Below, in pieces: positions 6,102 through 12,461 of a stretch of 12,461 bases of DNA (the stretch's first letter is position 1; every line of letters begins with the position of its first letter). Under the pieces are notes generated by a model. It had not been told where the DNA came from. It saw only the letters and a list, made by a program, of their open reading frames with translations, and made no database searches. The stretch is from Planctomycetota bacterium (GTDB taxonomy: Bacteria; Planctomycetota; Planctomycetia; Pirellulales; Pirellulaceae): assembly GCA_024277285.1 (NCBI GenBank), contig JAJRVM010000064.1, positions 1 through 12,461 of the forward strand, in the 5' to 3' direction. A program made the translations under genes and the position numbers.

Positions 6102-7526
6102 ATGGACGCGGCAGACCAAATCTCAAACGTGCCAACAACCAGCCAGGGTAACAACGCAGCCGCCCGCGCAGCCGCGCTGAAAGCGCGCATCCGTGAACTG
6201 CGTGATCGAGCGCACGGCCATAGCGCTCCGATCGAAGTGGCGGAAAACGTATCGGATACGCCGCCAACGGCGACGACCGAGATCGCCGGTGACGCATTTG
6301 CGGAACTCGCTCACACGATAGATCGAAGCCGTGCCGGCAGGGTCCCCGCACTGCCATACATCGAACTGGCAGGTATCGAACCGGCAGGTATCGAACCGGA
6401 CAGGGGCTCTCGTCAGACTGCCACCACAACTCAACCTCGTTGGCGGCGCTCGCCACCCCCCCAAGTCACTCTGTCCGCAGAATCAAGGGAATCTGGGGAG
6501 CTGCGCACGATCAAAGATTGGCTCAGCTGCACTCCGAGCTGGGCGATCAGCGCTGGGGTTCATGCTCTGTTACTCGTTGCCCTAGCACTGTTGACGGTCA
6601 GCCAAGACTCGTTCGCGCCGGCTATTGTGGTTACCGGCGCGCAGGTCGAGCCCGAAATAGTTGCAAGCTTGACCGACGACATCAAGATCGGTGCTCCCAA
6701 GAGTGACTCGGAGGAACCGCTATGGAACTTGGATGTGATGGACGCCGGTCCAATGCAGATCAAGGCACTGGACTTACTGGCCGCAACCGATTTTTCAGCT
6801 GACTTGACGCGGCTATCCGTCCGCTCGGAACAACTCGACGCCGCACAGAATATCGCTGGAAGTGCGGACTGGCGACGCGGTAACCGTGGCGGTGGCGCAC
6901 AGTTCTACGGCATCCAAGCAATTGGCGATCGGTTTGTCTTTATTGTCGACAGTTCGACCAGCATGCAAATGAAGTTTGCCGAGGCAAAACGCGAGCTTGA
7001 AAAAGCCATCCGAAAATTGCATCCGGAACAATTATTCTACGTCATTTTCTTTGACCGCAATGCAGAGCGTCTGCGACTCGGAAAGTGGAACAAGCGAAGA
7101 ACACGCTATTCGCTTCACAGTCGTCCCGAACCCAATCTCGTTCCTGCCAGCAACGAAAATATGAATGCGCTAATCTACTGGATGAACACGATCCAGCTCG
7201 ATTCCGACACCAATCCATATACTGCCGTCGTCTACGCGTTACGAGTCTTAAAACCCGACGCAATTTTTCTTTTGAGTGACGGCGAGTTCAACGACAATGG
7301 ATCGACCGAAGCGTTCCTTGAGCGAGAGAACTTGACCGATGACCCAACCAAGACCCCATTGCCAAAGACCATCGTGCATTGTGTTGGATTCCATAGCCGT
7401 CGAGGTGAAGTGACACTCAAGAGGATCGCCAAGACTCACGGCGGAACCTATCGCTTCATCGAGCCTCCCGGAGCGGCAGGGAAGATCACCGGTCGACGGG
7501 TCGGCCGGCGCGCGCGCCGCCCCTGA
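6102..7526 (+). CDS. membrane-anchored von Willebrand factor A (vWA) domain protein
   Basis: The 474-residue protein has a low-complexity N-terminal region of about 140 residues (Ala/Arg-rich, with a 5-residue repeat at 87-101), then one transmembrane helix (about 147-167, WAISAGVHALLLVALALLTV). An extracytoplasmic linker follows, then a vWA domain from about 270 to 460. The metal-ion site is visible: DRFVFIVDSSTSM (276-288, the DxSxS motif), a likely Thr at 374 in NPYTAVVYAL, and LLSDGEFND (390-398). Such domains bind partners through Mg2+; in planctomycetes single-helix vWA proteins are common and usually uncharacterised. GGAG lies 8 nt before the ATG. The C-terminus ends in a basic tail, GRRVGRRARRP. 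No operon partner is apparent; the next gene is 309 bp away. Confidence 0.88.
   Translation: MDAADQISNVPTTSQGNNAAARAAALKARIRELRDRAHGHSAPIEVAENVSDTPPTATTEIAGDAFAELAHTIDRSRAGRVPALPYIELAGIEPAGIEPDRGSRQTATTTQPRWRRSPPPQVTLSAESRESGELRTIKDWLSCTPSWAISAGVHALLLVALALLTVSQDSFAPAIVVTGAQVEPEIVASLTDDIKIGAPKSDSEEPLWNLDVMDAGPMQIKALDLLAATDFSADLTRLSVRSEQLDAAQNIAGSADWRRGNRGGGAQFYGIQAIGDRFVFIVDSSTSMQMKFAEAKRELEKAIRKLHPEQLFYVIFFDRNAERLRLGKWNKRRTRYSLHSRPEPNLVPASNENMNALIYWMNTIQLDSDTNPYTAVVYALRVLKPDAIFLLSDGEFNDNGSTEAFLERENLTDDPTKTPLPKTIVHCVGFHSRRGEVTLKRIAKTHGGTYRFIEPPGAAGKITGRRVGRRARRP
6361..6405 (+). repeat. 15-bp in-frame tandem repeat inside the vWA gene
   Basis: TCGAACTGGCAGGTA, TCGAACCGGCAGGTA and a partial third unit encode the run IELAG-IEPAG-IEPDR in the N-terminal spacer. 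The period is a multiple of three, so copy number could change without a frameshift. Confidence 0.8.
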
Positions 7527-7620
7527 CCATGCGCTGCGAAAACTAACGGCAAGATGGACATTTCCACATGCGGAAGGTATCGTAGTAGGAAGATCATCGA
7601 TTTCGTTCAACGCTTATCAT

Positions 7621-7670
7621 CCCCCCCTTGCTCATTACCCCCCTTGCTCATTACCCCCCTTGCTCATTAC
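7621..7670 (+). repeat. 16-bp tandem repeat, three units
   Basis: TTGCTCATTACCCCCC-like units start at 7628, 7644 and 7660, preceded by a run of seven C. The array sits in the 7527-7835 gap, which otherwise holds no gene, hairpin or clear promoter. It resembles a minisatellite prone to slippage. Confidence 0.85.
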
Positions 7671-7835
7671 CAGAGTCCCGCGTCACGAGTTCCGTTCAAC
7701 ACAACCGCATAGCGAGTCACGCCATGCAACGCATCCATTCCCCCAGTCGCTTGCCAATTTCCATCTTGCCAGGGCTGCACATTCTCACCATCGTGGCAAT
7801 TGCGTACAACCAACTCACCAAACAGGAGAATCAAC

Positions 7836-8525
7836 ATGCGAACGACAGCAACCGCGACGTTTCTGCTTTCAATGATACTGGCATCAACCGCCACAAGCGG
7901 CGAATGGGTCAACTTATTCGATGGCAAGACACTTGACGGCTGGGAGATCCATAGTGGCACCGCCACTTACAAGGTCGAGAATGGCGCGATCGTCGGCACG
8001 GCCGTGCTTGGCAGCCCGAATTCGTTCCTCTGCACGAAACAGAAATATGGTGACTTCATCTTGGAGTTTGAAGTAAAGAACGATCCCGAATTGAACTCCG
8101 GAGTTCAATTTCGCAGCTTGATTGCGTCGAAATCAATGAGCTTCGAGGCAACCCATCGCCAGGGCAAAAAGATCACGCGCAAGATCCCCGAAGACCGCGT
8201 CTATGGCTATCAAGTTGAAATCTCGAACGAGGCACAAGGTGCGGCTGGCAATGTCTATGACGAAGCCCGTCGTGGCAAGATGCTTGACGATTTTTCCGAC
8301 AAACCGGCCGCTCGAGCGGCATTCAAGAACAATACGTGGAACCGCTATCTGGTCGTCTGCCATGGCAACTCGATCCGCACTTGGATCAATGGCGTACCGT
8401 GTGCCGAATTCACGGACAACGTGACCGACAAAGGCATTATCGGCCTGCAAGTCCATGCCGTCCCCAAGAACAAGTTCAAGCCCTACACCGTTCGTTGGCG
8501 GAATATTCGATTGCTTGAGCTGTAA
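7836..8525 (+). CDS. secreted DUF1080 protein (3-keto-disaccharide hydrolase family)
   Basis: The 229-residue product has a signal peptide (1-22) and one DUF1080 domain, a concanavalin-like beta-sandwich. Visible landmarks are WVNLFDGKTLDGW (24-36), GDFILEFEVK (72-81), NSGVQFRS (87-94), VYGYQVEI (122-129), WINGVPCAEFTD (183-194), IIGLQVH (201-207) and VRWRNIRL (219-226). Family members are described as 3-keto-disaccharide hydrolases or glycan-binding domains; most planctomycete ones are untested. The start is the ATG at 7836, with AGGAG at 7824-7828; an earlier TTG at 7800 is less likely. A family-1 repeat pair begins 6 nt after the stop codon, and no gene is linked in an operon. Confidence 0.9.
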   Translation: MRTTATATFLLSMILASTATSGEWVNLFDGKTLDGWEIHSGTATYKVENGAIVGTAVLGSPNSFLCTKQKYGDFILEFEVKNDPELNSGVQFRSLIASKSMSFEATHRQGKKITRKIPEDRVYGYQVEISNEAQGAAGNVYDEARRGKMLDDFSDKPAARAAFKNNTWNRYLVVCHGNSIRTWINGVPCAEFTDNVTDKGIIGLQVHAVPKNKFKPYTVRWRNIRLLEL

Positions 8526-8531
8526 GTGGAT

Positions 8532-8682
8532 GTAGCTTGGGATTCCATCCCAAGCATGGACAACGTTCTGCCGGCGAAAAGCCCTCTATCGCCAGAACAC
8601 CTTCACAAGCGCAACCCTGCTCAATCAACCGGCAATAGATGGCGGCCTGACGAGATTAACGTTGCTCATGCCCGGACGACAC
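8532..8682 (+). repeat. family-1 palindromic unit B (tandem with C, right hairpin missing)
   Basis: The left end is GTA plus a 9-bp stem, GCTTGGGAT and ATCCCAAGC, around TCC, followed by ATGGACAACGTT. The linker has CTATCGCC and CCGGCAATAG. Instead of a full right hairpin it ends CCCGGACGACAC directly against the GTAG of unit C. It starts 6 nt after the DUF1080 stop. Confidence 0.88.
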
Positions 8683-8844
8683 GTAGCTTGGGATTCCATC
8701 CCAAGCATGGACAACGTTCTGCCGGCAAAAAGCCCTCTATCGCCAGAACACCTTCACAAGCGCAACCCTGCTCAATCAATCGGCAATAGATGGCGGCCTG
8801 ACGAGATTAACGTTGCTCATGCCCGGGAAAGATTCCCGGGCTAC
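8683..8844 (+). repeat. family-1 palindromic unit C (complete)
   Basis: The left hairpin is identical to that of B; the right end reads, on the minus strand, GTA, then GCCCGGGAA-TCT-TTCCCGGGC. The linker is almost identical to B (one or two substitutions). The unit ends 152 bp before the transposase ATG; that space contains an inverted pair GTTGCGCG (8923-8930) and CGCGCAAC (8979-8986). Confidence 0.9.
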
Positions 8845-8996
8845 GGCACAAATCCCAAACCACGGAGAAAAAACGGGCATCATTTTATCGATTTTCACCT
8901 TTTTCGCATAACGCAGCGGTCAGTTGCGCGTACTTGCTTCTGGGGCATCCCATTTTGGTAACTGCCACCAAACACGTGCGCGCAACGGACTTTAAA

Positions 8997-9767
8997 ATGA
9001 AGACCGATGAAAGAACATTCAACGACAGCGACAGGAAACCGAAAGCTGCGGAATTCCGGCGTTTTGACCCTGAGGGTGAGGTCCGTGTCTACCACGGAAA
9101 TCTGCCCCATTGGCGGCAACCGGGCGCCACGTATTTCGTCACTTTCCGCCAAGGAGATTCGATCCCCAAGTCAGTGCTTGCCGAGTGGCAGGGCATTCGT
9201 GACCGATGGTTCAACGCACATGGAATCAAACTGGAATGGAAACAGAAAGCTCCAGATCGATTCAGTGAAGCGTACCGTGACGTCCCGGACAAGCAGAGAC
9301 ACCAATTCGAGCGGCAACAGGCACGAATGCTCCATGACGAACTCGATCGTTGCCACGGAAGTTGCGTTCTACGTCAAGCGGAGCCTCGAAAGATCTTGGC
9401 CGATTCCCTTTTCCATTTCCATGGCAGTCGCATGTGGTTGGGCGACTTTGTAATCATGCCCAATCATGTCCATTTGTTGGTGCAGCCATTCGATCAATGG
9501 GAGTTGGAAGATCTGCTTGGCTCGATAAAGAGATGGACTTCTCGCAACATCAGAAAGTTCCTTGAGGCGACTGCCTGTGAAGATGTCAAGAAAGAGAAGA
9601 GCCATTCCTTCTGGCAACCGGGTTCGTACGATCGGATCGTTCGAGACCGGCAGGAATTGCTCGCGTTTCGCCAGTACACCGCGTCCAATCCAAAGCGGTC
9701 GCACCTGCCACCTGGCGAGTTCACCTATCACAGCGCATCATGGCTTGGCAATCTTGGTGATGAATAG
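8997..9767 (+). CDS. REP-associated tyrosine transposase (RAYT), IS200-like Y1 HUH family
   Basis: From the ATG at 8997 the protein is 256 residues. The region RQPGATYFVTFRQ (about 40-52) is the first strand of the Y1 transposase fold. DFVIMPNHVHLLVQP (150-164) holds the HUH motif (His157 and His159) that binds the divalent metal. KRWTSRNIRKFL is the following helix, FWQPGSYDRIVRD and then FRQYTASNPKRS match the tail of RAYTs, where Tyr227 aligns with the expected catalytic Tyr. All key residues appear present, with no frameshift. RAYTs nick and join single-stranded REP DNA. Flanking family-1 units have the expected GTAG hairpins, and unit D begins 6 nt after the stop. A TTG at 8934 would add 21 residues without family features. 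No strong Shine-Dalgarno precedes the ATG, so expression may be low. Confidence 0.9.
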   Translation: MKTDERTFNDSDRKPKAAEFRRFDPEGEVRVYHGNLPHWRQPGATYFVTFRQGDSIPKSVLAEWQGIRDRWFNAHGIKLEWKQKAPDRFSEAYRDVPDKQRHQFERQQARMLHDELDRCHGSCVLRQAEPRKILADSLFHFHGSRMWLGDFVIMPNHVHLLVQPFDQWELEDLLGSIKRWTSRNIRKFLEATACEDVKKEKSHSFWQPGSYDRIVRDRQELLAFRQYTASNPKRSHLPPGEFTYHSASWLGNLGDE

Positions 9768-9773
9768 ACAAAA

Positions 9774-9931
9774 GTAGCTTGGGATTCCATCCCAAGCATG
9801 GACAAGGCCCCATCTGCCAACAGCCCTCTATTGCCAAAACGCCTAATCGCACGCAAAGCGCAACCCTGCTCAATCAACCGGCAATAGATGGCTGCTTGGA
9901 GGGATTAGCGTTGCCCATACCCGGACGACAC
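9774..9931 (+). repeat. family-1 palindromic unit D (tandem with E, right hairpin missing)
   Basis: The left hairpin is identical to B, C and E, but the next 60 bp differ (GGCCCCATCTGCC, CCTAATCGCACGCAAAGCGC) and match unit F instead. A perfect inner inverted repeat CTATTGCC (9828-9835) and GGCAATAG (9880-9887) is present. It ends in the same CCCGGACGACAC junction as unit B. It starts 6 nt after the transposase stop. Confidence 0.88.
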
Positions 9932-10093
9932 GTAGCTTGGGATTCCATCCCAAGCATGGACAACGTTCTGTCGGCAAAAAGCCCTCTATCGCCAGGACGC
10001 CTTCACAAGCGCAACCCTGCTCAATCAACCGGCAATAGATGGCTGCTTGGAGGGATTAACGTTGTCCATACCCGGGAAGGATTCCCGGGCTAC
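9932..10093 (+). repeat. family-1 palindromic unit E (complete)
   Basis: Both ends are intact: the left GTAG hairpin with tail ATGGACAACGTT, and on the minus strand the right GTAG hairpin GCCCGGGAA-TCC-TTCCCGGGT with the same tail ATGGACAACGTT. The two ends thus form imperfect terminal inverted repeats of about 36 bp. The right half of the linker matches D more closely than C. Confidence 0.9.
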
Positions 10094-10096
10094 GAT

Positions 10097-10209
10097 CTAC
10101 CGCCAAAACGCCTAATCGCACGCAAAGCGCCCCCGCTTGATCAAACGGCAATAGAAAGCTGCCCGGAGAGTTTAACGTCGTCCATGCCCGGGAAGGATTC
10201 CCGGGTTAC
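10097..10209 (+). repeat. family-1 palindromic unit F (left hairpin missing)
   Basis: The unit starts within the linker (CTACCGCCAAAACGCC, as in D), has CGGCAATAG, and ends in a right hairpin GGGAA-TCC-TTCCC with GTAAC in place of GTAGC on the minus strand. It ends 80 nt before the M64 start. A further CCCCTCTATTGC at 10227-10238 may be a scrap of another copy. Confidence 0.8.
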
Positions 10210-10289
10210 GACTAGGGACTTGCATATCCCCTCTATTGCAGCCCAGAATGGGGTTTTGCCAATACGGTTCCCTCACAGGAAAGCTGCGC

Positions 10290-11777
10290 ATGCCCTATTG
10301 CAACAAATGTCACATCCTCAGCGCATTCGTGTTTCTTCTGCCGGTACCGGTTTTCGCTCAGGACAACACACCGGGTGACGCGGCAGCCAACGTCGTGTTC
10401 ACCGACCATTTCCGAACTAAGACGATGCGGGTCGACTACTTCCACAGTGGCAATGCGACCGAGCAGCATGTGACGTTGGACCAAGTGGTTGCGGATGGCC
10501 CTTGGGCGGGCAATCGTCGAAATTTGGTGGATGTGTTAGATCGAGGTGAGTATCGCTTTGAGGTGCGCGACTCGGCCACTGACAGAGTGCTCTTCCGGCG
10601 CGGGTTCGGAAGTGTCTTCCAGGAATGGCAGACAACGGTCGATGCCAAGCGGCATTGGGGCACTTTTCACGAATCGCTCCGATTCCCATGGCCCAAGCAT
10701 CCGGTGCAAGTGGTGTTGGAACAACGCGTGAAAGCACAGTGGCGCAAGGTCTGGTCGACCACGATCGATCCGGACTCGCGGTTCGTCACCAACGTCGAAA
10801 CACCGCGCCGCGACAATGTCTGGACGGTCTTCGCACATGGCGATCCCGCCGAGAAAGTCGACATCGTTATGCTCGGTGACGGGTATACCAAGGAAGAGAT
10901 GCCAGCATTTCACGCGGCCGCGCGGCGTTTGACAAAGGCCCTTTTTGCTGCCGAACCGTTCAAGAGCCGCCGCAACGATTTCAACGTGCGCGCGATCGAT
11001 ACCGTGGCCGCCGAGAGTGGCGTCTCGCGACCGCGGCGCAAGGTATTTCGACGTTCGCCACTAGCCTGTCAATACAACACGTTTGACTTGCCTCGCTACG
11101 TGCTGACCTTCGACAACCGAACCGTACGCGACGTGGCGGCACAAGCACCGTACGACTACCTGGTAATCCTGCTGAACGAAAAGACGTATGGCGGTGGCGG
11201 CATCTACAATGACCAGACAACGGTCGTGGCAGACCACGCTTTGTCGAGTTACATCATCGTCCATGAATTTGGCCATCATCTGGCCGGTCTGGGCGACGAA
11301 TACTACGCGGCACCCGTCGCTTACGCGACCGGCCTTCCGATCACCGTCGAACCGTGGGAACCCAACATCACGGCGCTGCTTGACGGAACGACTTTGAAGT
11401 GGCAAGACCTGGTTGAACCGGACGTGCCGATCCCGACGCCCTGGAATAAGGAGGCCTACGAGTCACGCGGCAAGAGGAAACCGTCCGCCAAACCTGAAGC
11501 ACGCAAGGCTAGCCAAGAAGGCAGGCAAAAAGACCACGCCAAATCATCTGGTGAAAAAACGAGCGGCTCAGCCAAGCCAAATGACCTGCTGGCCGAAAAC
11601 GAATACTACGGCAAGGCAGGCGCGTTCGAAGGTGCAAGGTATGAATTCAAGGGGCTCTATCGCCCCGCCGTGAACTGTGTGATGTTCAGCCGCAATGGCT
11701 TGGAATTCTGCCCCGTCTGCCGGCGCGCGATCGAGCAAGCGATCGACATGCAAACCGATCACGGTTCGGCACCGTAG
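10290..11777 (+). CDS. secreted zinc metallopeptidase, M64 (IgA peptidase) family
   Basis: Starting at the ATG 10290 (AGGA 9 nt upstream) gives 495 residues with a signal peptide (1-23, cleavage near VFA before Q24). An N-terminal M64_N-like beta domain spans about 35-165. The catalytic domain begins DIVMLGDGYTKEEM (191-204). HEFGHHLAGLGDEYY (325-339) is the zinc site: His325, His329, general base Glu326 and probable third ligand Asp336. The end carries FEGARYEFKGLYRPAVNCVM and FCPVCRRAIEQ, typical of the family. Cys and length are normal except for a Lys/Ser/Ala-rich low-complexity insert at about 393-432. The family cleaves proteins outside the cell; the target here is unknown. A TTG at 10236 is an unlikely start. 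Confidence 0.92.
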   Translation: MPYCNKCHILSAFVFLLPVPVFAQDNTPGDAAANVVFTDHFRTKTMRVDYFHSGNATEQHVTLDQVVADGPWAGNRRNLVDVLDRGEYRFEVRDSATDRVLFRRGFGSVFQEWQTTVDAKRHWGTFHESLRFPWPKHPVQVVLEQRVKAQWRKVWSTTIDPDSRFVTNVETPRRDNVWTVFAHGDPAEKVDIVMLGDGYTKEEMPAFHAAARRLTKALFAAEPFKSRRNDFNVRAIDTVAAESGVSRPRRKVFRRSPLACQYNTFDLPRYVLTFDNRTVRDVAAQAPYDYLVILLNEKTYGGGGIYNDQTTVVADHALSSYIIVHEFGHHLAGLGDEYYAAPVAYATGLPITVEPWEPNITALLDGTTLKWQDLVEPDVPIPTPWNKEAYESRGKRKPSAKPEARKASQEGRQKDHAKSSGEKTSGSAKPNDLLAENEYYGKAGAFEGARYEFKGLYRPAVNCVMFSRNGLEFCPVCRRAIEQAIDMQTDHGSAP

Positions 11778-12000
11778 GCCCCGGCACCGTGCGCGCGGCA
11801 GAGTGGTACAGCGACCTCAGCAGTGTTGCCCCACAGTCAATCTTCCACGTCGACCCTGAAAAAAGTGCCCACGCACGCGTTGAGTTACTCGGGAAAACAG
11901 CTCACAATAGGACTGCAACGTGGGCTCGCCCTGCGGCGAAAGCATGCCGCGACGTGTCGTTCCTATTCTTTGGACAGTGTAAACAACGGAACTCCTGACA
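11778..12000. other. gap without a supported gene
   Basis: No gene, clear hairpin or repeat unit is visible. A direct repeat CGGCACCGT occurs at the M64 stop, and a weak TTGAGT, 17 bp, CACAAT pair lies at 11880-11908. Confidence 0.5.
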
Positions 12001-12447
12001 ATGGCGTCCTTTCTGTGCGGCGTGGGCGTGAGCCTATTCATAGGCACCTTGATCGGTGGCGCAATCCTGATGGGTTCGTGTAAACTGTTCAATGTGATGG
12101 TCTACAAACCTGTATCGAGAAACGGCGTGCCGGTGCCCGAAATGGATCAAGCCATGGGTATCGTTTTCGCCGCCATATTGGTCAGCATCGCGACCGTGTT
12201 TGGAATTCGAGTCGCCTTCGGTGCGTCATTACTCGAGGGAACCACCAACCTGAATAACATCACTCAGCCGATATCCATCGCCGTAAACTACTGCGTTGTG
12301 ACCGGACTGCTCGCTGCGATGCTGCCTACGTCACCCGGCCGGGCAGCATTGGTCGCATTACTGTATTCTGCGATAGGGTTGGTATGCGGAGCCGCATTCG
12401 TCTTGCTCGTCGTCTTGAGCATCGGTCCGCCTGAAGCACTGGTGTAA
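12001..12447 (+). CDS. small integral membrane protein of unknown function
   Basis: The 148-residue product has four likely membrane helices: about 5-30 (VGVSLFIGTLIGGAILMG), 52-75 (GIVFAAILVSIATVFGIRVAF), 90-109 (ISIAVNYCVVTGLLAAM) and 114-140 (ALVALLYSAIGLVCGAAFVLLVV). The loop 32-50 carries VMVYKPVSRNGVPVPEMD, and the loop 76-89 is outside or inside by turn, rich in Asn/Thr. No known family is recognised and no catalytic motif is seen. The ATG has only a weak GGA 9 nt upstream. No partner gene is visible before the window edge 14 bp after the stop. Confidence 0.65.
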   Translation: MASFLCGVGVSLFIGTLIGGAILMGSCKLFNVMVYKPVSRNGVPVPEMDQAMGIVFAAILVSIATVFGIRVAFGASLLEGTTNLNNITQPISIAVNYCVVTGLLAAMLPTSPGRAALVALLYSAIGLVCGAAFVLLVVLSIGPPEALV

Positions 12448-12461
12448 GGCGTTTCAAGCCC

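Larger units (their letters stand above)
8532..10209 (+). mobile_element. REP/RAYT locus: transposase bracketed by BIME-like repeat units
   Basis: Five family-1 units (two before and three after) bracket a RAYT-type HUH transposase gene. In known REP/RAYT systems the transposase recognises hairpins with a 5' GTAG-type tetranucleotide; here every complete unit ends in such hairpins in inverted orientation. The outer limits are set by the first GTAG (8532) and last GTAAC/GTTAC end (10209). I see no flanking inverted repeats or target duplications for the whole block, so it may be a resident locus and not a single transposable unit. Confidence 0.75.

Noticed and set aside
4585..6180. A 531-codon open frame on the plus strand
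   Set aside because: It lies antisense to the well supported Gfo/Idh/MocA gene and its product shows no family features; codon bias of the real gene keeps the opposite frame open.
8526..8961. Overlapping open frames with repeated WDSIPSMDN-like peptides
   Set aside because: They are translations of family-1 repeats; no ribosome-binding sites and the repeats vary by structure, not by codon.
8532..10209. CRISPR array
   Set aside because: The repeats are about 150 bp, nearly contiguous and differ from each other; there are no unique spacers of constant length and no cas genes.
9779..10378. A 199-codon open frame over units D-F
   Set aside because: It is repeat-derived, crosses the hairpins and runs into the M64 gene in another frame.
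11880..11908. TTGAGT, 17 bp, CACAAT as a promoter for the last gene
   Set aside because: Both hexamers match poorly and nothing else supports it.

Overview
The window looks like a chromosomal stretch from a Planctomycetes bacterium (Pirellulaceae-like). I infer this from the gene mix, not from any marker gene. There are two Tat-exported Gfo/Idh/MocA oxidoreductases, a secreted ThuA-like protein, a sulfatase remnant, a secreted DUF1080 protein, a DUF5060 remnant, a membrane-anchored vWA protein and a secreted M64 peptidase. Genes are spread on both strands with long, repeat-filled gaps. Coding regions are moderately GC-rich, and no rRNA, tRNA or CRISPR array is seen.

Layout. 1-221 (-): 5' end of a Tat-exported Gfo/Idh/MocA oxidoreductase cut by the window edge. 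328-501: a solitary copy of a palindromic repeat unit (family 1). 631-1878 (+): CNNM/CorC-type membrane protein with a CBS pair. 1888-2020: degenerate family-1 unit. 2118-2870 (+): secreted ThuA-family protein. 2885-4454: a decayed block on the minus strand, holding a truncated and frameshifted sulfatase, a truncated DUF5060 gene and one intact small Cys-rich gene, with short palindromes (families 2 and 3) at or near the breaks. 4468-5916 (-): full-length Tat-exported Gfo/Idh/MocA oxidoreductase. 6102-7526 (+): membrane-anchored vWA protein, divergent from it. 7621-7670: 16-bp tandem repeat. 7836-8525 (+): secreted DUF1080 protein. 8532-10209: a RAYT-type HUH transposase gene (8997-9767) bracketed by five family-1 units. 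10290-11777 (+): secreted M64 metallopeptidase. 12001-12447 (+): small membrane protein of unknown function.

The most interesting content is the repeat system. Each complete family-1 unit is about 150-175 bp. It carries at each end, in inverted orientation, a hairpin preceded by GTA/GTAG and followed by a conserved ATGGACAACGTT-like tail. This is the architecture of a BIME built from two REP sequences, and the RAYT gene lies between tandem units, so 8532-10209 reads as a REP/RAYT locus. Solitary or degenerate copies at 328, 1888 and 4043 suggest dispersal. Stem bases vary with their partners kept complementary while a TCC-like loop is retained, which argues that the hairpins are selected as structures. 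Three units start only 6-9 nt after stop codons, so they could also shape transcript 3' ends.

Functionally, the intact Gfo/Idh/MocA protein, ThuA and DUF1080 belong to families linked to oxidation and processing of 3-keto sugars and glycosides, and the sulfatase and DUF5060 remnants fit past polysaccharide use. They are not in one operon here, so a shared pathway is inference only.
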